Source: Haliclona indistincta (Eukaryota; Porifera; Demospongiae; Haplosclerida; Chalinidae). Taken from it: a stretch of DNA of 64,000 nucleotides. Positions 22,218-32,720 of this stretch are shown here, one piece after another. The position numbers and the translations under genes were made by a program. Position 1 is the first letter of the stretch, and each line of letters begins with the position of its first letter. The notes below the pieces were generated by a model. It did not search any database, was not told the DNA's origin, and saw only the letters and a list, made by a program, of their open reading frames with translations. Location of the stretch: NCBI GenBank assembly GCA_964017065.1, contig OZ024786.1:5867781-5931780 (forward strand). Reading direction: 5' to 3'.

Positions 22218-22710
22218 ACTGCGGAATGATAAGGATAGGACAGTGCGTGTGTGAAAAGATCGAGAGTAAAGTACTGGACTGGGTACATTGTGACCGACAC
22301 TGCAATTGGTATCGTGCTGTATGCACTGGAATGACACTGACTGAGGAAGAGCAATTTACCTGCTGCGAAAAAATGAGTGACAGCAACAATACAGTGTGAG
22401 TGTTACTTCAATGACAAAATCCAAATTAATTTTCGATAAATAGGATGTTAAGAGGTCCTAGGAGTTACCAACTACACTACAAAGATATCCAGTCAGTTTA
22501 TCCTGGACGAGGGATAAGTGATGCTGTAGTAGATTTCTTTGTAAGGTGTGTTTGAAACATTCACACATCTTTGTAATGTACTGCATTAATACAGAGCCAT
22601 GCTTCCGGAATCCAACGACACATCTTACATTGTCAGTGCCTTGACATTTCAGGGCATCATAAGGATTGCACAAAGTTTTCAGTCAGTTGATGGAAGGAAA
22701 AGGCCATGAA
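22218..22710 (+). pseudogene. PHD finger plus ULP1-like cysteine protease relic
   Basis: Two separate domains lie in order. About 22225-22380 reads VCEKIESKVLDWVHCDRHCNWYRAVCTGMTLTEE (in parts) and FTCCEK. The order C-x-C, WVxCDxxC, WYxxxC and FxC is that of a PHD zinc finger. Next, 22441-22545 reads YKDIQSVYPGRGISDAVVDFFVR, and after an intron (22546-22594) LPESNDTSYIVSAL. This corresponds to the N-terminal segment of ULP1/SENP-type proteases (LxxxDxxSLxPGxWLSDxxIxFY). The catalytic His, Asp and Cys are not present because the sequence stops at 22707. PHD-ULP1 proteins are typical cargo of several animal transposon families. Here it is a truncated relic. Confidence 0.55.
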
Positions 22711-23529
22711 AGCAATGCTCAAGGCTGTAAATAGAGAGAAAAAAATTTGGACTTATTCACTTAGCATTTTCCCTAAGGTCGTTTATTAACTTACTGATTA
22801 GTAACTCTGTACAAGTGATCAGCGATTTATGCAGGGGTGCATGCATGGCATTGGATTCTCCTTGTGGTAGAACACAGTACAAAACAGTAAGTTCTTTGAA
22901 GTAATCATGAAAGAAATTTACACTTTTACATACTTGACTATCTAGCTCTTATGCAAGAGAAGTTGAATACGTACTTAAATGAATTTATAGCTTGTGTGAC
23001 TGGAAGTACTGCTGTACTAGTACCTATAGTTTTAAATGTTAGCATATTATTCCAATAAGGCTAACAGGCAGGTGAGGTGAATAAGCAAAATAACTATGAC
23101 TGTGGGCTGCATAATTATGTTGCACAATATTATTGCACAAGATAAATTTGGCTATAATCGTATGCTATAATAGTTCAATAACTATCATAGGTATCTGACA
23201 TCAGCAGTGTTCATGCAATTGCAAGATTCTTTTGAGCCATCGTGCTTAAGAGGCTCTCCTGTACCACATATACAGTGATCAAAGGTGAATTATGAACGTA
23301 TTTGCTTCATGTATTACTATCCAATTATTATGCATAACAGGAGTAATAAAACTAAAAGAGTATCAAGTACAGTACAACAGGTACTGAAATGAAGCCTGTC
23401 AAGTGAATTTTCGATTGTTACCTATATCATTATGTTATGGTTTTTGTAAAACATTAAAAAATATTTATACCTGCTGACCTGCTACATTTGCCTCAACACA
23501 CACACTTATACTTACTACTGTCCTTCCAC
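22711..23529. other. no gene recognised
   Basis: AT-rich spacer with no supported feature. The PHD-ULP1 gene may once have continued here, but no motif is readable. Confidence 0.45.
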
Positions 23530-23770
23530 AAAGACTTGCTTAGATCTGTGTTTGAAACGATTTTGGGACCCGGAATCTCTTGGTATTGTCAAGCAGGAGA
23601 GCTCAGTTTACGAGAAGTTCATTCAGAAGATACCTTCAATGGTCACAACTATGAAGTCAGCTTGCCATGGAAAGAATGCCACCCTCCCCTCCCAGACCCT
23701 CAATGAGCTCTGCTGTCACAGCCAAGAATTACTTTCTGGAACGGGTCTGTATACAGGCTCGATACGGCAT
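23530..23770 (+). pseudogene. Pao/BEL-type polyprotein fragment
   Basis: Two overlapping frames share one protein. One has RFWDPESLGIVKQESSVYEKF (in parts); the other, after a one-base shift near 23630, has FNGHNYEVSLPWKECHPPLPD. F-W-x-L-E-x-x-G-I followed by G-x-Y-x-V-x-L-P-W-K is the conserved linker between the protease and reverse transcriptase of Pao/BEL retrotransposons. Only this 80-codon linker survives. It is unrelated to the young BEL copy at 49247-55330, whose linker differs. Confidence 0.7.
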
Positions 23771-25779
23771 GCATAAAAACACGTCCGTACCATGAATTTA
23801 GGGTAATGGTCCGATACATACTCGATGTTACATTACGTATCATACTAATATACGTATCGGTATCGTATCTGATTCTTGTCAGATACAGAGACCCGTTGCA
23901 TTCCAATCATAATATTATTCAAATTTTTATTGATTCATACAAAATATATTAAAATAGAATTTACAGTTTCTGTAATCATGAACTTAGATATAGATAATGA
24001 TTCTCTCTCGACTACAACAGACACACGCTTATTAGTAAGACTACATGAAGGTTGACATTGATGAACAAAGTTAACAGGAGAAGAGGTTACAGATGATGTG
24101 ATAACCAGTACTGAAAAGGACAGAGTATAGTCAAACTAATTCTTCAAATGGATTCCACTCTCACAAACAGGTGACATGGGTTGCACCAAGCAGTAGCGAC
24201 GCTCTTCACCCTCAAAGCAAGAGAGCAATTGGCCATATTTCACCGCCTGTAGTGGTAATATTATTTCAAGTGTCTGTATAATGGGCTTACTAACTTGATC
24301 ATCAATCTGCACAAAATCTCCGATGTCCACTAATAGTCTGTTTTTAGAAATTATGGGTCAAAACTTGGGTCTCCAAACAGAGACTAGAAGGAGAGAGGCT
24401 GTGCATGTGTTCCTTAGTAATTCTCTCAATTTGACTGGACCATTGTGCTCCAAAACGTTCAGAGTGACGTCAAGCAATGTACATTTTTCTAGATAGCTGC
24501 TCAAAAAGAAATGTAAAATGTTGAACAACAATTAAACCACTTAAAAGCACACCTTTCTAAGAGACCCGGGCTGGTAAATTGCTTTGTCAGAATTGAGATC
24601 GCTTAGCGACATGTAATTCATGCACGATTGTACGAAATTGCTCATGAAAAGCCTAGTAAGTCCCTTGCCACACATTTAGGTAAAGCACTTTATTTTGAGA
24701 AGCTATGCAGAACATACCTGTGTTGACTGTCACTTTCACCACTTGCGATATACCTTAAAAGAGCAAAACTGCTACAGATGTCTCTACTTGGAGCTCTGCA
24801 GCGATTAGAATGTCAATTCTGAGCTCTTTAAAACGAATTCTCTGCCTCAAACCTGCACAATACACAAACTTATTAATACTCAGAGGAACTCACATATTAT
24901 CACAGTTCACCTCTCAGTACTAAAGCAAGAACAGCAATCACAATCCATCATGTTGTCGACCAAGTGGAGAATCAGGTGTACCTTCAACTTATGTGAGTGC
25001 TCAGGAAAGTGCTGAGAAATCAGTCCAGCAAAATTTGGCAGGTAATACGAAGGTTGTCAGCTTCAGTATGAACAAATGCAGTGCAGTATGCCATCTTAAA
25101 TATCTAGAAATGCTGAACCGATCTTTCTCAGCTAAGCTCATCTGTTCTCACTTCAGACCTGCTTTAGCAACACATGCACCCATTGATTTCTCTGTCTTCA
25201 TTACGTATGAAGCCACATACATCACAAGCATAGGCATCTAATACATACTAACTGTATATCCATTATCAATTAAATTTCGTTTATTTTGCGTGTAATAATT
25301 GGTACAGTGTGCGTTATTTAGAACTGTACGGCACTCAATCATGGATTCTTCGATGAAGCTATAGAGCTTAGAGCCTGAGGTTAGGTTAGCCAGTAGCCTG
25401 CTACTTTATGAATATTAATATCTCTAGTTTAAGGGGGGTGCTGGAGCACCCTGAGCACCCCCCCTAGATACGCCACTGCGCTCCCTTGCTCTCCATTCTC
25501 CATGCATAAAAACAACTTGGTGAGTTCAGTTATCATTAATCAAAAATTCGACAATACAAAAGAGCCATGCTCCTACTTTACACATGGGGAAGAAGAAGCA
25601 CAAACAAAAGAAGAGAGAAAAGAAGAGAGCCGTGTCCCCCTCCACGACACACATTAGGCTGTACATTTTTTTATTTTTATATTTATGGGGAGGGAGGAGA
25701 AATAGAAGGAAACAACATGAGGAAGATATGAAAGAGCTGTGCCCCAACACAACACATGGAGATAAGCACGAACATGAGA
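23771..25779. other. no gene recognised; unidentified short ORFs
   Basis: Minus-strand 24136-24330 (64 codons, VDIGDFVQIDDQVSKP near its start) and plus-strand 24993-25241 (82 codons) are open but match nothing I know. 25430-25480 (GTGCTGGAGCACCCTGAGCACCCC) looks like the end of a repetitive element, and similar downstream words recur near 30100. Confidence 0.4.
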
Positions 25780-26952
25780 TTAAAGAATAGCAAGTATGCT
25801 GAAAACAAAATAAAACAATTTTTGAATCTCTTCTAGTGTTGTCGCCTTACTCAATCTTGTCACCTTCAAGGTTTTCTTTTTAGAAAAGTCCATCTCTAGC
25901 TTGTACAAGGTGACTGCAAGCCCAACACCCAATGCATACGAACAACTATAGGTTGGACATCCTCGACGTGTAAATCTTTTGACCATGTAGGTAAATGCAC
26001 CAAACAATGCCTGAGGAACTGGAGTATGATCATTTGAAGGTGACTTTATTTCATTAACAACAGCGTAATTTTTTTCATCGTCATCACTGTCATCTGGAGA
26101 ACACGTATTTGGATTTTGTAGTAAGACAACAACACATTCAACTAATATGTCAACTATACCATGGAAAGGAGCAAATGAACAGTTAAGTTGATACTGTTTG
26201 TTTTGAACGGCTGCAGGTTGTATCATTTTTATTATATCCATTATTTCCTTTTGGAATGTATCTTCTGATTTTAGAACGATCATCTCTTGTTCAAAACTGC
26301 ACTCTTCAGATATGGCTAAAGATTCCTTTATCTTGCCTATAGATTCCTTTATGTCAGAAGCGTTGATCTCCTCTCCAACTGCTTGTCTTTCCAATCTTTC
26401 TAGCAGAAGTAAGGTTTGTTGCCTTTTGGTCTCTTGATGGCTTTCCTTGCTTCTTGTCAAAGGGTAAGAATAAGCTTCATACAGTTTTGACCTTACATTA
26501 CTATCTTTGACATACTCAAAACGAGGCAGCCGAATATGCATAATATCGAAATAATCCTCAACATCAAAAGATTTGGTATCTGATAGCCTAATTGATGAAG
26601 AGCTGAAATGAAAGTAGTATACCTCTTTAATATGACCGTCTTGATAAAAGCAACCATTGGTTATATTGAATACCATGAGATAACGATTCAGACAGTCCCT
26701 TTCATGAGGAGTAATATACATAATTAAGTCATTATATTGTACTATAGCAGTCATGAGACGAATGGGAAATTGAACTGTCAATTTCATAGGAGGCAAAGTG
26801 AATACAAAGAAGGTACAAGTCTTTGAGCCTTTATAAATACTAGAATAAGAAGATAAAGGTATTTTTGAAGGCGAGACTTTGTTTTTTGATTTTGAGCAAG
26901 AGACATATCTTTGACGTAATTCATATCGATGAGTCTTTTCTGATGAAGCCAT
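25780..26952 (-). CDS. 390-codon ORF with a PD-(D/E)XK-like C-terminal domain
   Basis: An uninterrupted single-exon frame starting at the ATG at 26950-26952. The N-terminal 140 residues are basic, then rich in aromatic and beta-type sequence. The middle (about 170-240) is charged and likely helical. The last third reads HGIVDILVECVVVLL, an acidic SPDDSDDDEK insert, NYAVVNEIKSPSN and VPQALFGAFTYMVKRF. The D...E-x-K...Q order with a following helix is what restriction-like nuclease folds (PD-(D/E)XK) show, and the plus-strand exon at 14470-14606 repeats it. Upstream a second start region (26784-27059) could be a 5' exon. The protein is intact over 390 codons in DNA that is otherwise full of stops, so it is probably expressed or was until recently. 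Family not recognised; nuclease function is inference. Confidence 0.5.
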   Translation of the reverse strand: MASSEKTHRYELRQRYVSCSKSKNKVSPSKIPLSSYSSIYKGSKTCTFFVFTLPPMKLTVQFPIRLMTAIVQYNDLIMYITPHERDCLNRYLMVFNITNGCFYQDGHIKEVYYFHFSSSSIRLSDTKSFDVEDYFDIMHIRLPRFEYVKDSNVRSKLYEAYSYPLTRSKESHQETKRQQTLLLLERLERQAVGEEINASDIKESIGKIKESLAISEECSFEQEMIVLKSEDTFQKEIMDIIKMIQPAAVQNKQYQLNCSFAPFHGIVDILVECVVVLLQNPNTCSPDDSDDDEKNYAVVNEIKSPSNDHTPVPQALFGAFTYMVKRFTRRGCPTYSCSYALGVGLAVTLYKLEMDFSKKKTLKVTRLSKATTLEEIQKLFYFVFSILAIL

Positions 26953-29209
26953 GTTTGACCTACATGTAGCAAAAACAGATAGTGTAGTAAATGTGACAGT
27001 TTGATTACCAAGACACGTACTTTCAGTATCTCCAGTAAGTTTGTTCTACATTGCACCATCGCGAAGATCTAGCCATTCAAACTCACCCTAATTTTTGTCT
27101 AATCAAACACTTCGCTTGAGCAAACCTATAGCCTCGTACCCGCCCCTTTTTCAGAAAAGGGCCTGGTACAGCAGACTAAACCCTAACCCTAAACCCATGA
27201 CAGACTTCCCATTAACAAAACAAGGCATCAACAAGAGCAATTGTCAAGCCACAAAGGTGAAGGTCAACTAGGCAAGCTAGTTGACAACTAGGCAAGCTCA
27301 TTTTTCACTTCTAAAGCAAGTTGTAGTTAAATTGACTAACAACCACAGATTCCAAACAAGACATACAAAATGAACAATAATGCATGTGATACACTGATCT
27401 TACGAGTCGCCGAGAACATTTACATGCAGTGACAATACATAAAGTCAACATTCATTCGTTGGTAGAAGTACTCACCAGTGTGATGAGGGCCGGAACAAAG
27501 AAGAGGGGTGGAGCCAACTGTAGAAAGAGAGAAATAATAAACAGAAGTAGATTTAGTCAACAAAACCCAAACAAAAGCAGCAGTAAGCTAGCAAGATATG
27601 AAACGTACAACAACACAGTGAACTGGTCGTCGTATACATGGACAATACAAAGAGACATTAAACAGCAGTGTTAGGAGAGGCAGTAAGGGAAGGCAAACTT
27701 TCACTACATATTCGTAACACACCACACAGTGGGAAATACAATTAGAGCTTGGTACACAGCAACTAAGCTAACCAAGTCGCTATCTACAATTAAGACAACC
27801 AAGTATGTTAGTCTACACACTAACCAAGTCGTTGTCCCCTATCTAAAACACAAGAATCAGGCCACAGTTGATAGGCACATGGCTACGACACAACAAGGTA
27901 CAAATGTGTGAATAGGTCAGGTTATGCAACTACAATGTGCATAAGCTTACAAGAGATTCACGTCAATGATGGACAGTCAGTTGACATTATGCTACACGTG
28001 TAAGTATGAACACACTAACAGAGTATGTTTGCTACTACCGATTCAGTTTTCTGAAGCCAATAGGATCAGAGGTTCAGTATACAAATAAAAATACCTCCCA
28101 CACAACAAGAGTCACTGTGAGAGCTAATGTTTCAAGATGTGATTCAGAGGCTTTCTTAGTAGCTTTACATGCTCTATTACGCTCTTGTCTCACGGGACGA
28201 AATTTAATCCCAAATCTCCCAATAATCCCATGTAGTTCCCCGGCTGGGGGTAGTGGGGCATAACAATGATAGGCACATAAAACCTGCACTACACTGGGGG
28301 AACACTTTAGTAAGTGGCTTCTTATGACACCACTAGGATCACCTTAACAATTGAGACAATCGCACTGGTTGACTGTATACGTACAGTAGAGAAGGACTGG
28401 CGTTCCTGACTCCCTGGAGCGTTTACAAGTAATAATGAACTTAAAAGAACATAATCAAGATTTGAAAAACTCACCAAGAGAACTGGCTGAGTACAAGAGA
28501 ACGAAGATTGAACAAGATACAACTTCCTTTGGCTAGCTATAGTCTAGTAGCGTGCAAGAGCAACCGAACGCGCATGTGCAATAAAAGCGCACTGATTAGA
28601 GTTTAGCGAGAACGCGGTTTGCACGCTAGCGCTGTAATGCCTGTGGCAGTGCAGATCTCTGTAGTATGTCTTTGATGAGCTGTTGCTCTGCATTATTGTA
28701 TAGCTCCAATATTCATGTATGAAAGGGAAGATTTGATTCTTTTGAAAGGGAAGACTTGATTTTTTTCTGTGAGGAATTTCCGCCAGTTTCTGTCTCTGTT
28801 TAGACGGTTAGACCCTGATACTGTGGATAACCATTGATATTGTAGGCAATACTACATCCTAGGCCTGTTGATTATATAATGAAAAGAAATTATAAAACAT
28901 TTACCTGGCCAGTGAAACTAGTCGACTAAAAATCTTGATCGGTATTATTTTATTGTTAAAATATCTGAGGATATTGATTCGTAGAGTATGCTGAAAGGTA
29001 CATTGGGAGATTCTTGCATCACAGACACTTCAAATCCATAGCAAAATTAATTCTCAATACAAGCATTATTTAATTACCAAAGGTATGCTGTAAGAGACAG
29101 TATTCCGCCATAACTAATTCTTTAACCTGACCGATAATAGACAAAAATTTCAACAGAAAATAATTAAATATGTCACAACAATAGCTATAGAGCAAATAAC
29201 TGGTGTTGT
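26953..29209. other. no gene recognised
   Basis: Mostly spacer. 27174-27198 contains two CCCTAA units in a row, too few to call telomeric. Plus-strand ORFs at 27429-27674, 27729-27911 and 28006-28263 have no motif. 28200-28265 contains a GC-rich word (CCCCGGCTGGGGGTAGTGGG) that looks like part of a repeat. Minus-strand exon-like pieces near 28440-28520 could belong to the transcript suggested by the array at 29210-29870. Confidence 0.35.
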
Positions 29210-29870
29210 AAGAATGTGTGACAGTTGACAGTTTAGACAGGGTCGTAGAGATGAGAACACTTGACAACACTTGACCTTTACCCACTGTACAAAGCAAAGC
29301 ATGTTGCAATTCAAAACAAGACAATAGTTCTTACCTGAGCTTTCTTTAGCTATAGGTGTAGAGCCGTGAACACAACACTTGACCTACAGTTCAAACAGAC
29401 CATTATTACAATCCAAAACAAAACAATTCTTACCTGAGCTTTCTTTAGACATAAGTGTTGAGACGAGAACACTTGACCTACAAAACAGATAATGTTACAA
29501 TCCAAAACAAAACAATAGTTCTTACCTGAGCTTTCTTTGAATATAGGTGTAGAGCCGTGAACACTTGAAACACTTGACCTACTGTACAAAACAAAGCATG
29601 TTACGATTCAAAACAAAACAATAGTTCTTACCTGAGCTTTCTTTGGATATAGGTGTAGAGCCGTGAACACTGACAACAGTTGACCTACAGTACAAAAAAG
29701 ACCAAGTTACAATCCAAAACAAAGCAATTCTTACCTGAGCTTTGTTTAGATATAGGTGAATTAGGTGGTATTGAGACGAGAACACTTGACCTACTGTACA
29801 AAACAGACCATGTTACAATCCAAAACAAAACAATTTTTACCTGAGCTTTCTTCAACCGACAGGTTCAATC
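29210..29870 (-). repeat. tandem array of about 100-bp units, each with splice-site-like ends
   Basis: Read on the minus strand, at least five units repeat the order polypyrimidine tract, TAG acceptor, GTCAAGTGTT..., AAAGAAAGCTCAG, then GTAAG donor. The donor-side words lie at 29331, 29430, 29522, 29628, 29731 and 29837 (spacing 92-106). Exon-like cores are 44-56 bases and introns about 50. Two core types alternate: one with GTTCACGGCTCTACACCTAT, the other with GTTCTCGTCTCAA. Core lengths are 49, 44, 53, 53 and 56, so the units do not share a reading phase, and frames through the array contain stops. This favours a non-coding spliced transcript or a repeat that carries splice sites over a protein gene. 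Confidence 0.7.
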
Positions 29871-30189
29871 ATGTTGCTGAAGAGATAGCTTAGATCAGAT
29901 CACAAGTGATAAGTATGACAAACAGCAAACAAGTATTTTTCCTGTAGAAGTGCTCATAGTGTACAGGCGCACTCTAAAAGCGGAAGAGGTGTAGTCTGGG
30001 AACAAGACTAACGGCGTTCACATTATGGAAAATACAGAACGGGCGGCGCCTTTGATACGCCCACGCAGAGTGCTACAAATGATAATATGCATACTATAGC
30101 GCTCTCTTGCTCTCCACGCACAAAAACAATTTACAGAATGATAGAAAGGGTCATATTTGAGGTTTAGAACGGGTCATATCTTCTCTTCT

Positions 30190-30560
30190 CTTTGCATGTA
30201 AAGGTAAAAAAACAACAGGAAAAAGAGAGGAGACACCTCAAAGTTCAGAAAGTGATGATGAGAATACGAGGAAGTCTACCTGTACTGAACTACTCAAAAA
30301 ATGAGTGTGCTTGTTACTGTTGGCTGTTGTGGTAGTCAGGCTAACTGCGCACTAATAATTGCTGACACATTCAAGTGTACCATCTGCCTGAGTACAATAA
30401 AGCCGTCTTTGACAACTGAATTGCTGACAACATATCATCGGACGCAAGACTTGTGTTATGGCTACGCAGAGGGTGTAATAGCAGGTGCCCCCTGTGTAGA
30501 GCAGATCCCTGGGAGACGAGTAAATTATTAGGCTTTGATGAGTTGGTGTAGCAACCTATC
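30190..30560 (+). pseudogene. RING-type zinc finger gene fragment
   Basis: Three frames give a RING finger in pieces. FKCTICLSTIKPSL lies near 30370-30410, a middle segment IIGRKTCVMA near 30430-30465, and RCPLCRADPWETSKLLGFDELV at about 30480-30550. The C-x-x-C ... C-x-x-C spacing with CRA after the last pair is typical, and similar proteins (CPICLE...KCC...CRA) accompany high-copy genes in non-bilaterian animals. A basic, acidic linker (KREE, SSESDDENTRK) precedes it at 30200-30290. At least two frameshifts break it. It would have been a ubiquitin ligase-type domain. Confidence 0.55.
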
Positions 30561-31564
30561 CTTACCAAGATGATGACTATCGCTTTGGATGCATAGTAGG
30601 AAAATTCATACGTCGCAAAGCGATAGTCAAATTCAGCTTCAATTACAAGCGAACATGATCCTAGCCACAGTTGAGCAGTTAAAGCACCATGTCAAGCAAG
30701 GGATTCCTATGCAGGAGATTCTCTCTTTAGAAACAATAACCACGTATGGGATGGCTGTGTGTGCTACAGATAGAAATAATTTACTGCTACGATTGACGCG
30801 ATTTCAGACACACATAGTAACGTGACCAGCATGTGACAGAATTAAGCATTCGTTGATCAAGTTATGAATAGTAGCAGCAAGCCAGTTTTAAAAGCAACTC
30901 CAGCAGCTGATTTTCATTGCAGATGTTGACCATGACACTATTTTGTACAATGTCAATCAATTCTAAGACAGTCCACCCATCTGTTAAATAATACATCTCC
31001 AATAAATACAAGCTCAGGAAAATGTGGCATTAGAGTCATGTTACGAATTATTGATATTACAGCATGTCATTTGCTCACCTGCTGCTTTCATTACTTTCTC
31101 AAGTGTGAAATAATTATACTCTCAATTATACTCTCAATGTAACGATTATTCTCTCAATATAATTTATTAACAATCATTATTTCAGTCATCGATTCCTTTT
31201 TATTCTTATCCTTATCTGATCAAAGTGACGACAACTTCCTGTAATTCTGGACCACTACAATATGCTATGGACTTCTCATAAGTCGGGGTATAAGGACTGA
31301 TCGCGAGGGATAGGGAGAAAGGGAGGGGAAAAATTGTAAGACAAAAGAAAAATTGAAATCAAATCACTACGTGGAAGAATGCATCTATGCAGCCGTTGCT
31401 GTGTATCAAAAGATACCCAGCGACGACAAGGCATGCCACGACGACGATGACATGGCAGCGACGACGACATGGTTCGTGTTCACTTGTTTATTAATCTTGT
31501 GTTATTGTTTACGTCAAAGTATATTGTTTTGTGACCACGTGCATAGCAGCAACACAAAATCGCA
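30561..31564. other. no gene recognised
   Basis: A plus-strand frame at 30589-30825 (78 codons; HSRKIHTSQSDSQIQLQLQA) follows the RING relic and might be its continuation, but no motif supports it. The rest is AT-rich spacer. Confidence 0.35.
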
Positions 31565-32179
31565 ATGGGAGCAACATTCGGCGTACATATCGGGTGGTGG
31601 CGGTGGGGGAATGGACCTGAAAACAGAGACACCACTGCCGCCAACCCGACAGCATCACCGTATCCTCTTCTCGCCCCGACTGCACCACCACCACCTACTA
31701 CTACTAGTACTCCAAGTGCACCACCGGCGCTGCCGCCTCTTAAAGAAGAAGATCAGCTACTAACACTTATGGATACTGACTCGCAGCCGCTGGCGGTGGC
31801 AGCACCACCAACACCACAACCACCTCTGGCTCGTCAGGAACATGTGACGCCACCACAACCTCCGTCTCGTCAAGAGGTTGTGGTGAAGCCACCGGCACAG
31901 TCACCTCTAGACGATGACCAGCCACCACCGCCTCGTACTAGGCCTCGCCGTCCTCCTAAAAACAATAGAGGTACCAGAGATAGAGGGAAAGGCCGAGGTG
32001 GTGGCACCAGAGGAGGTCACAGTGGCACCTGCATTAGTTGCCCTAAAACTGAAGTACAGGGGAGCGACGTAAAAGGAGGACATCGTCGCCGCAACTGCCG
32101 TTCGGCGTGGTATAGACATCACTTGGGCCAGGGAGGCTGGGCAATTGTGAGTGAACTTGTATTATACATTATAATATAA
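31565..32179 (+). CDS. proline-rich low-complexity ORF, unidentified
   Basis: The frame is open for 204 codons. Residues about 25-130 are rich in proline, threonine and alanine (runs such as APTAPPPPTTTSTPSAPPALPP in parts). A basic arginine/glycine block follows (RPRRPPKNNRGTRDRGKGRGGG), then a short segment with two cysteines. The P-rich then RGG-like order suggests an RNA- or DNA-binding disordered protein or a retroelement N-terminus. Codon composition is far more GC-rich than the flanks. The start is uncertain because the first ATG is in an ordinary context, and the last 25 codons (VSELVLYIII) look like intron read-through after a GTGAGT donor near 32149. No family recognised. Confidence 0.35.
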   Translation: MGATFGVHIGWWRWGNGPENRDTTAANPTASPYPLLAPTAPPPPTTTSTPSAPPALPPLKEEDQLLTLMDTDSQPLAVAAPPTPQPPLARQEHVTPPQPPSRQEVVVKPPAQSPLDDDQPPPPRTRPRRPPKNNRGTRDRGKGRGGGTRGGHSGTCISCPKTEVQGSDVKGGHRRRNCRSAWYRHHLGQGGWAIVSELVLYIII

Positions 32180-32349
32180 TAATAATTATTGTCACTGACT
32201 TTCTGGAGTATCTAAAATTACAAACAATAATTATTATTATTACCATCAAAATCATTATTAATTATGGTCTCTCTCTCTCAGTGATGCTCATGATCTATAT
32301 TAACCCTGATTGGTTGATTGCTTGGGCGGAAGTACAATCTGCAAATTTG

Positions 32350-32720
32350 ACTGAACCCTATATAAAGGACAGCTAATTCAAAATTTTTACTAAAAAATCA
32401 TAATGAGCGGGAGCGAGGAGGACTCCATTTTATACCAAGCTGAATTTGCTGTAGACATGGACGACTATGAGGACTTTGAGGAGGAGCAACGCCGAAAAGA
32501 AGAGTTAGACCTGCAACAAATGGAAGAACAGGAGGGACAAGAACAGTAACCACAGCAGCGACAAGAAGAGCAACCACAGCAGCGACAAGAAGAGCAACCA
32601 CAGCAGCGACAAGAAGAGCAACCATAGCAGAGACAAGAACAGCAACGACAGCAGCCACAAAAGCGCAGGCAAAGGCGGAGGAGGAGAGCGGGGCCTCAAA
32701 TGTGCAGATATAATATAGTG
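32350..32720 (+). pseudogene. TATA-driven gene start: acidic then Q/R-rich protein, two stops
   Basis: CTATATAAAGG at 32359-32369 is a TATA box, followed about 30 bases later by the ATG at 32403. The first 48 codons are acidic (MSGSEEDSILYQAEF, DMDDYEDFEEEQ). Then five 24-bp repeats from 32547 encode PQQRQEEQ units, ending in an arginine-rich block and a possible donor near 32717. Codon 49 is TAA (32547-32549) and a TAG lies at 32625-32627. Sister units have CAA and CAC/CAG at these places, so both look like C-to-T changes. Product unknown. It may be the first exon of a transposon protein, since acidic plus Q-rich N-termini are common there. Confidence 0.45.

Noticed and set aside
27174..27198. 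CCCTAA-like words suggesting interstitial telomere repeat
   Set aside because: Only about two units plus CCCTAAA-like remnants; too short to distinguish from chance.
29070..29785. Minus-strand protein ORFs through the exon-like array
   Set aside because: Unit lengths are out of phase and each ORF reads through splice-like sites and introns.
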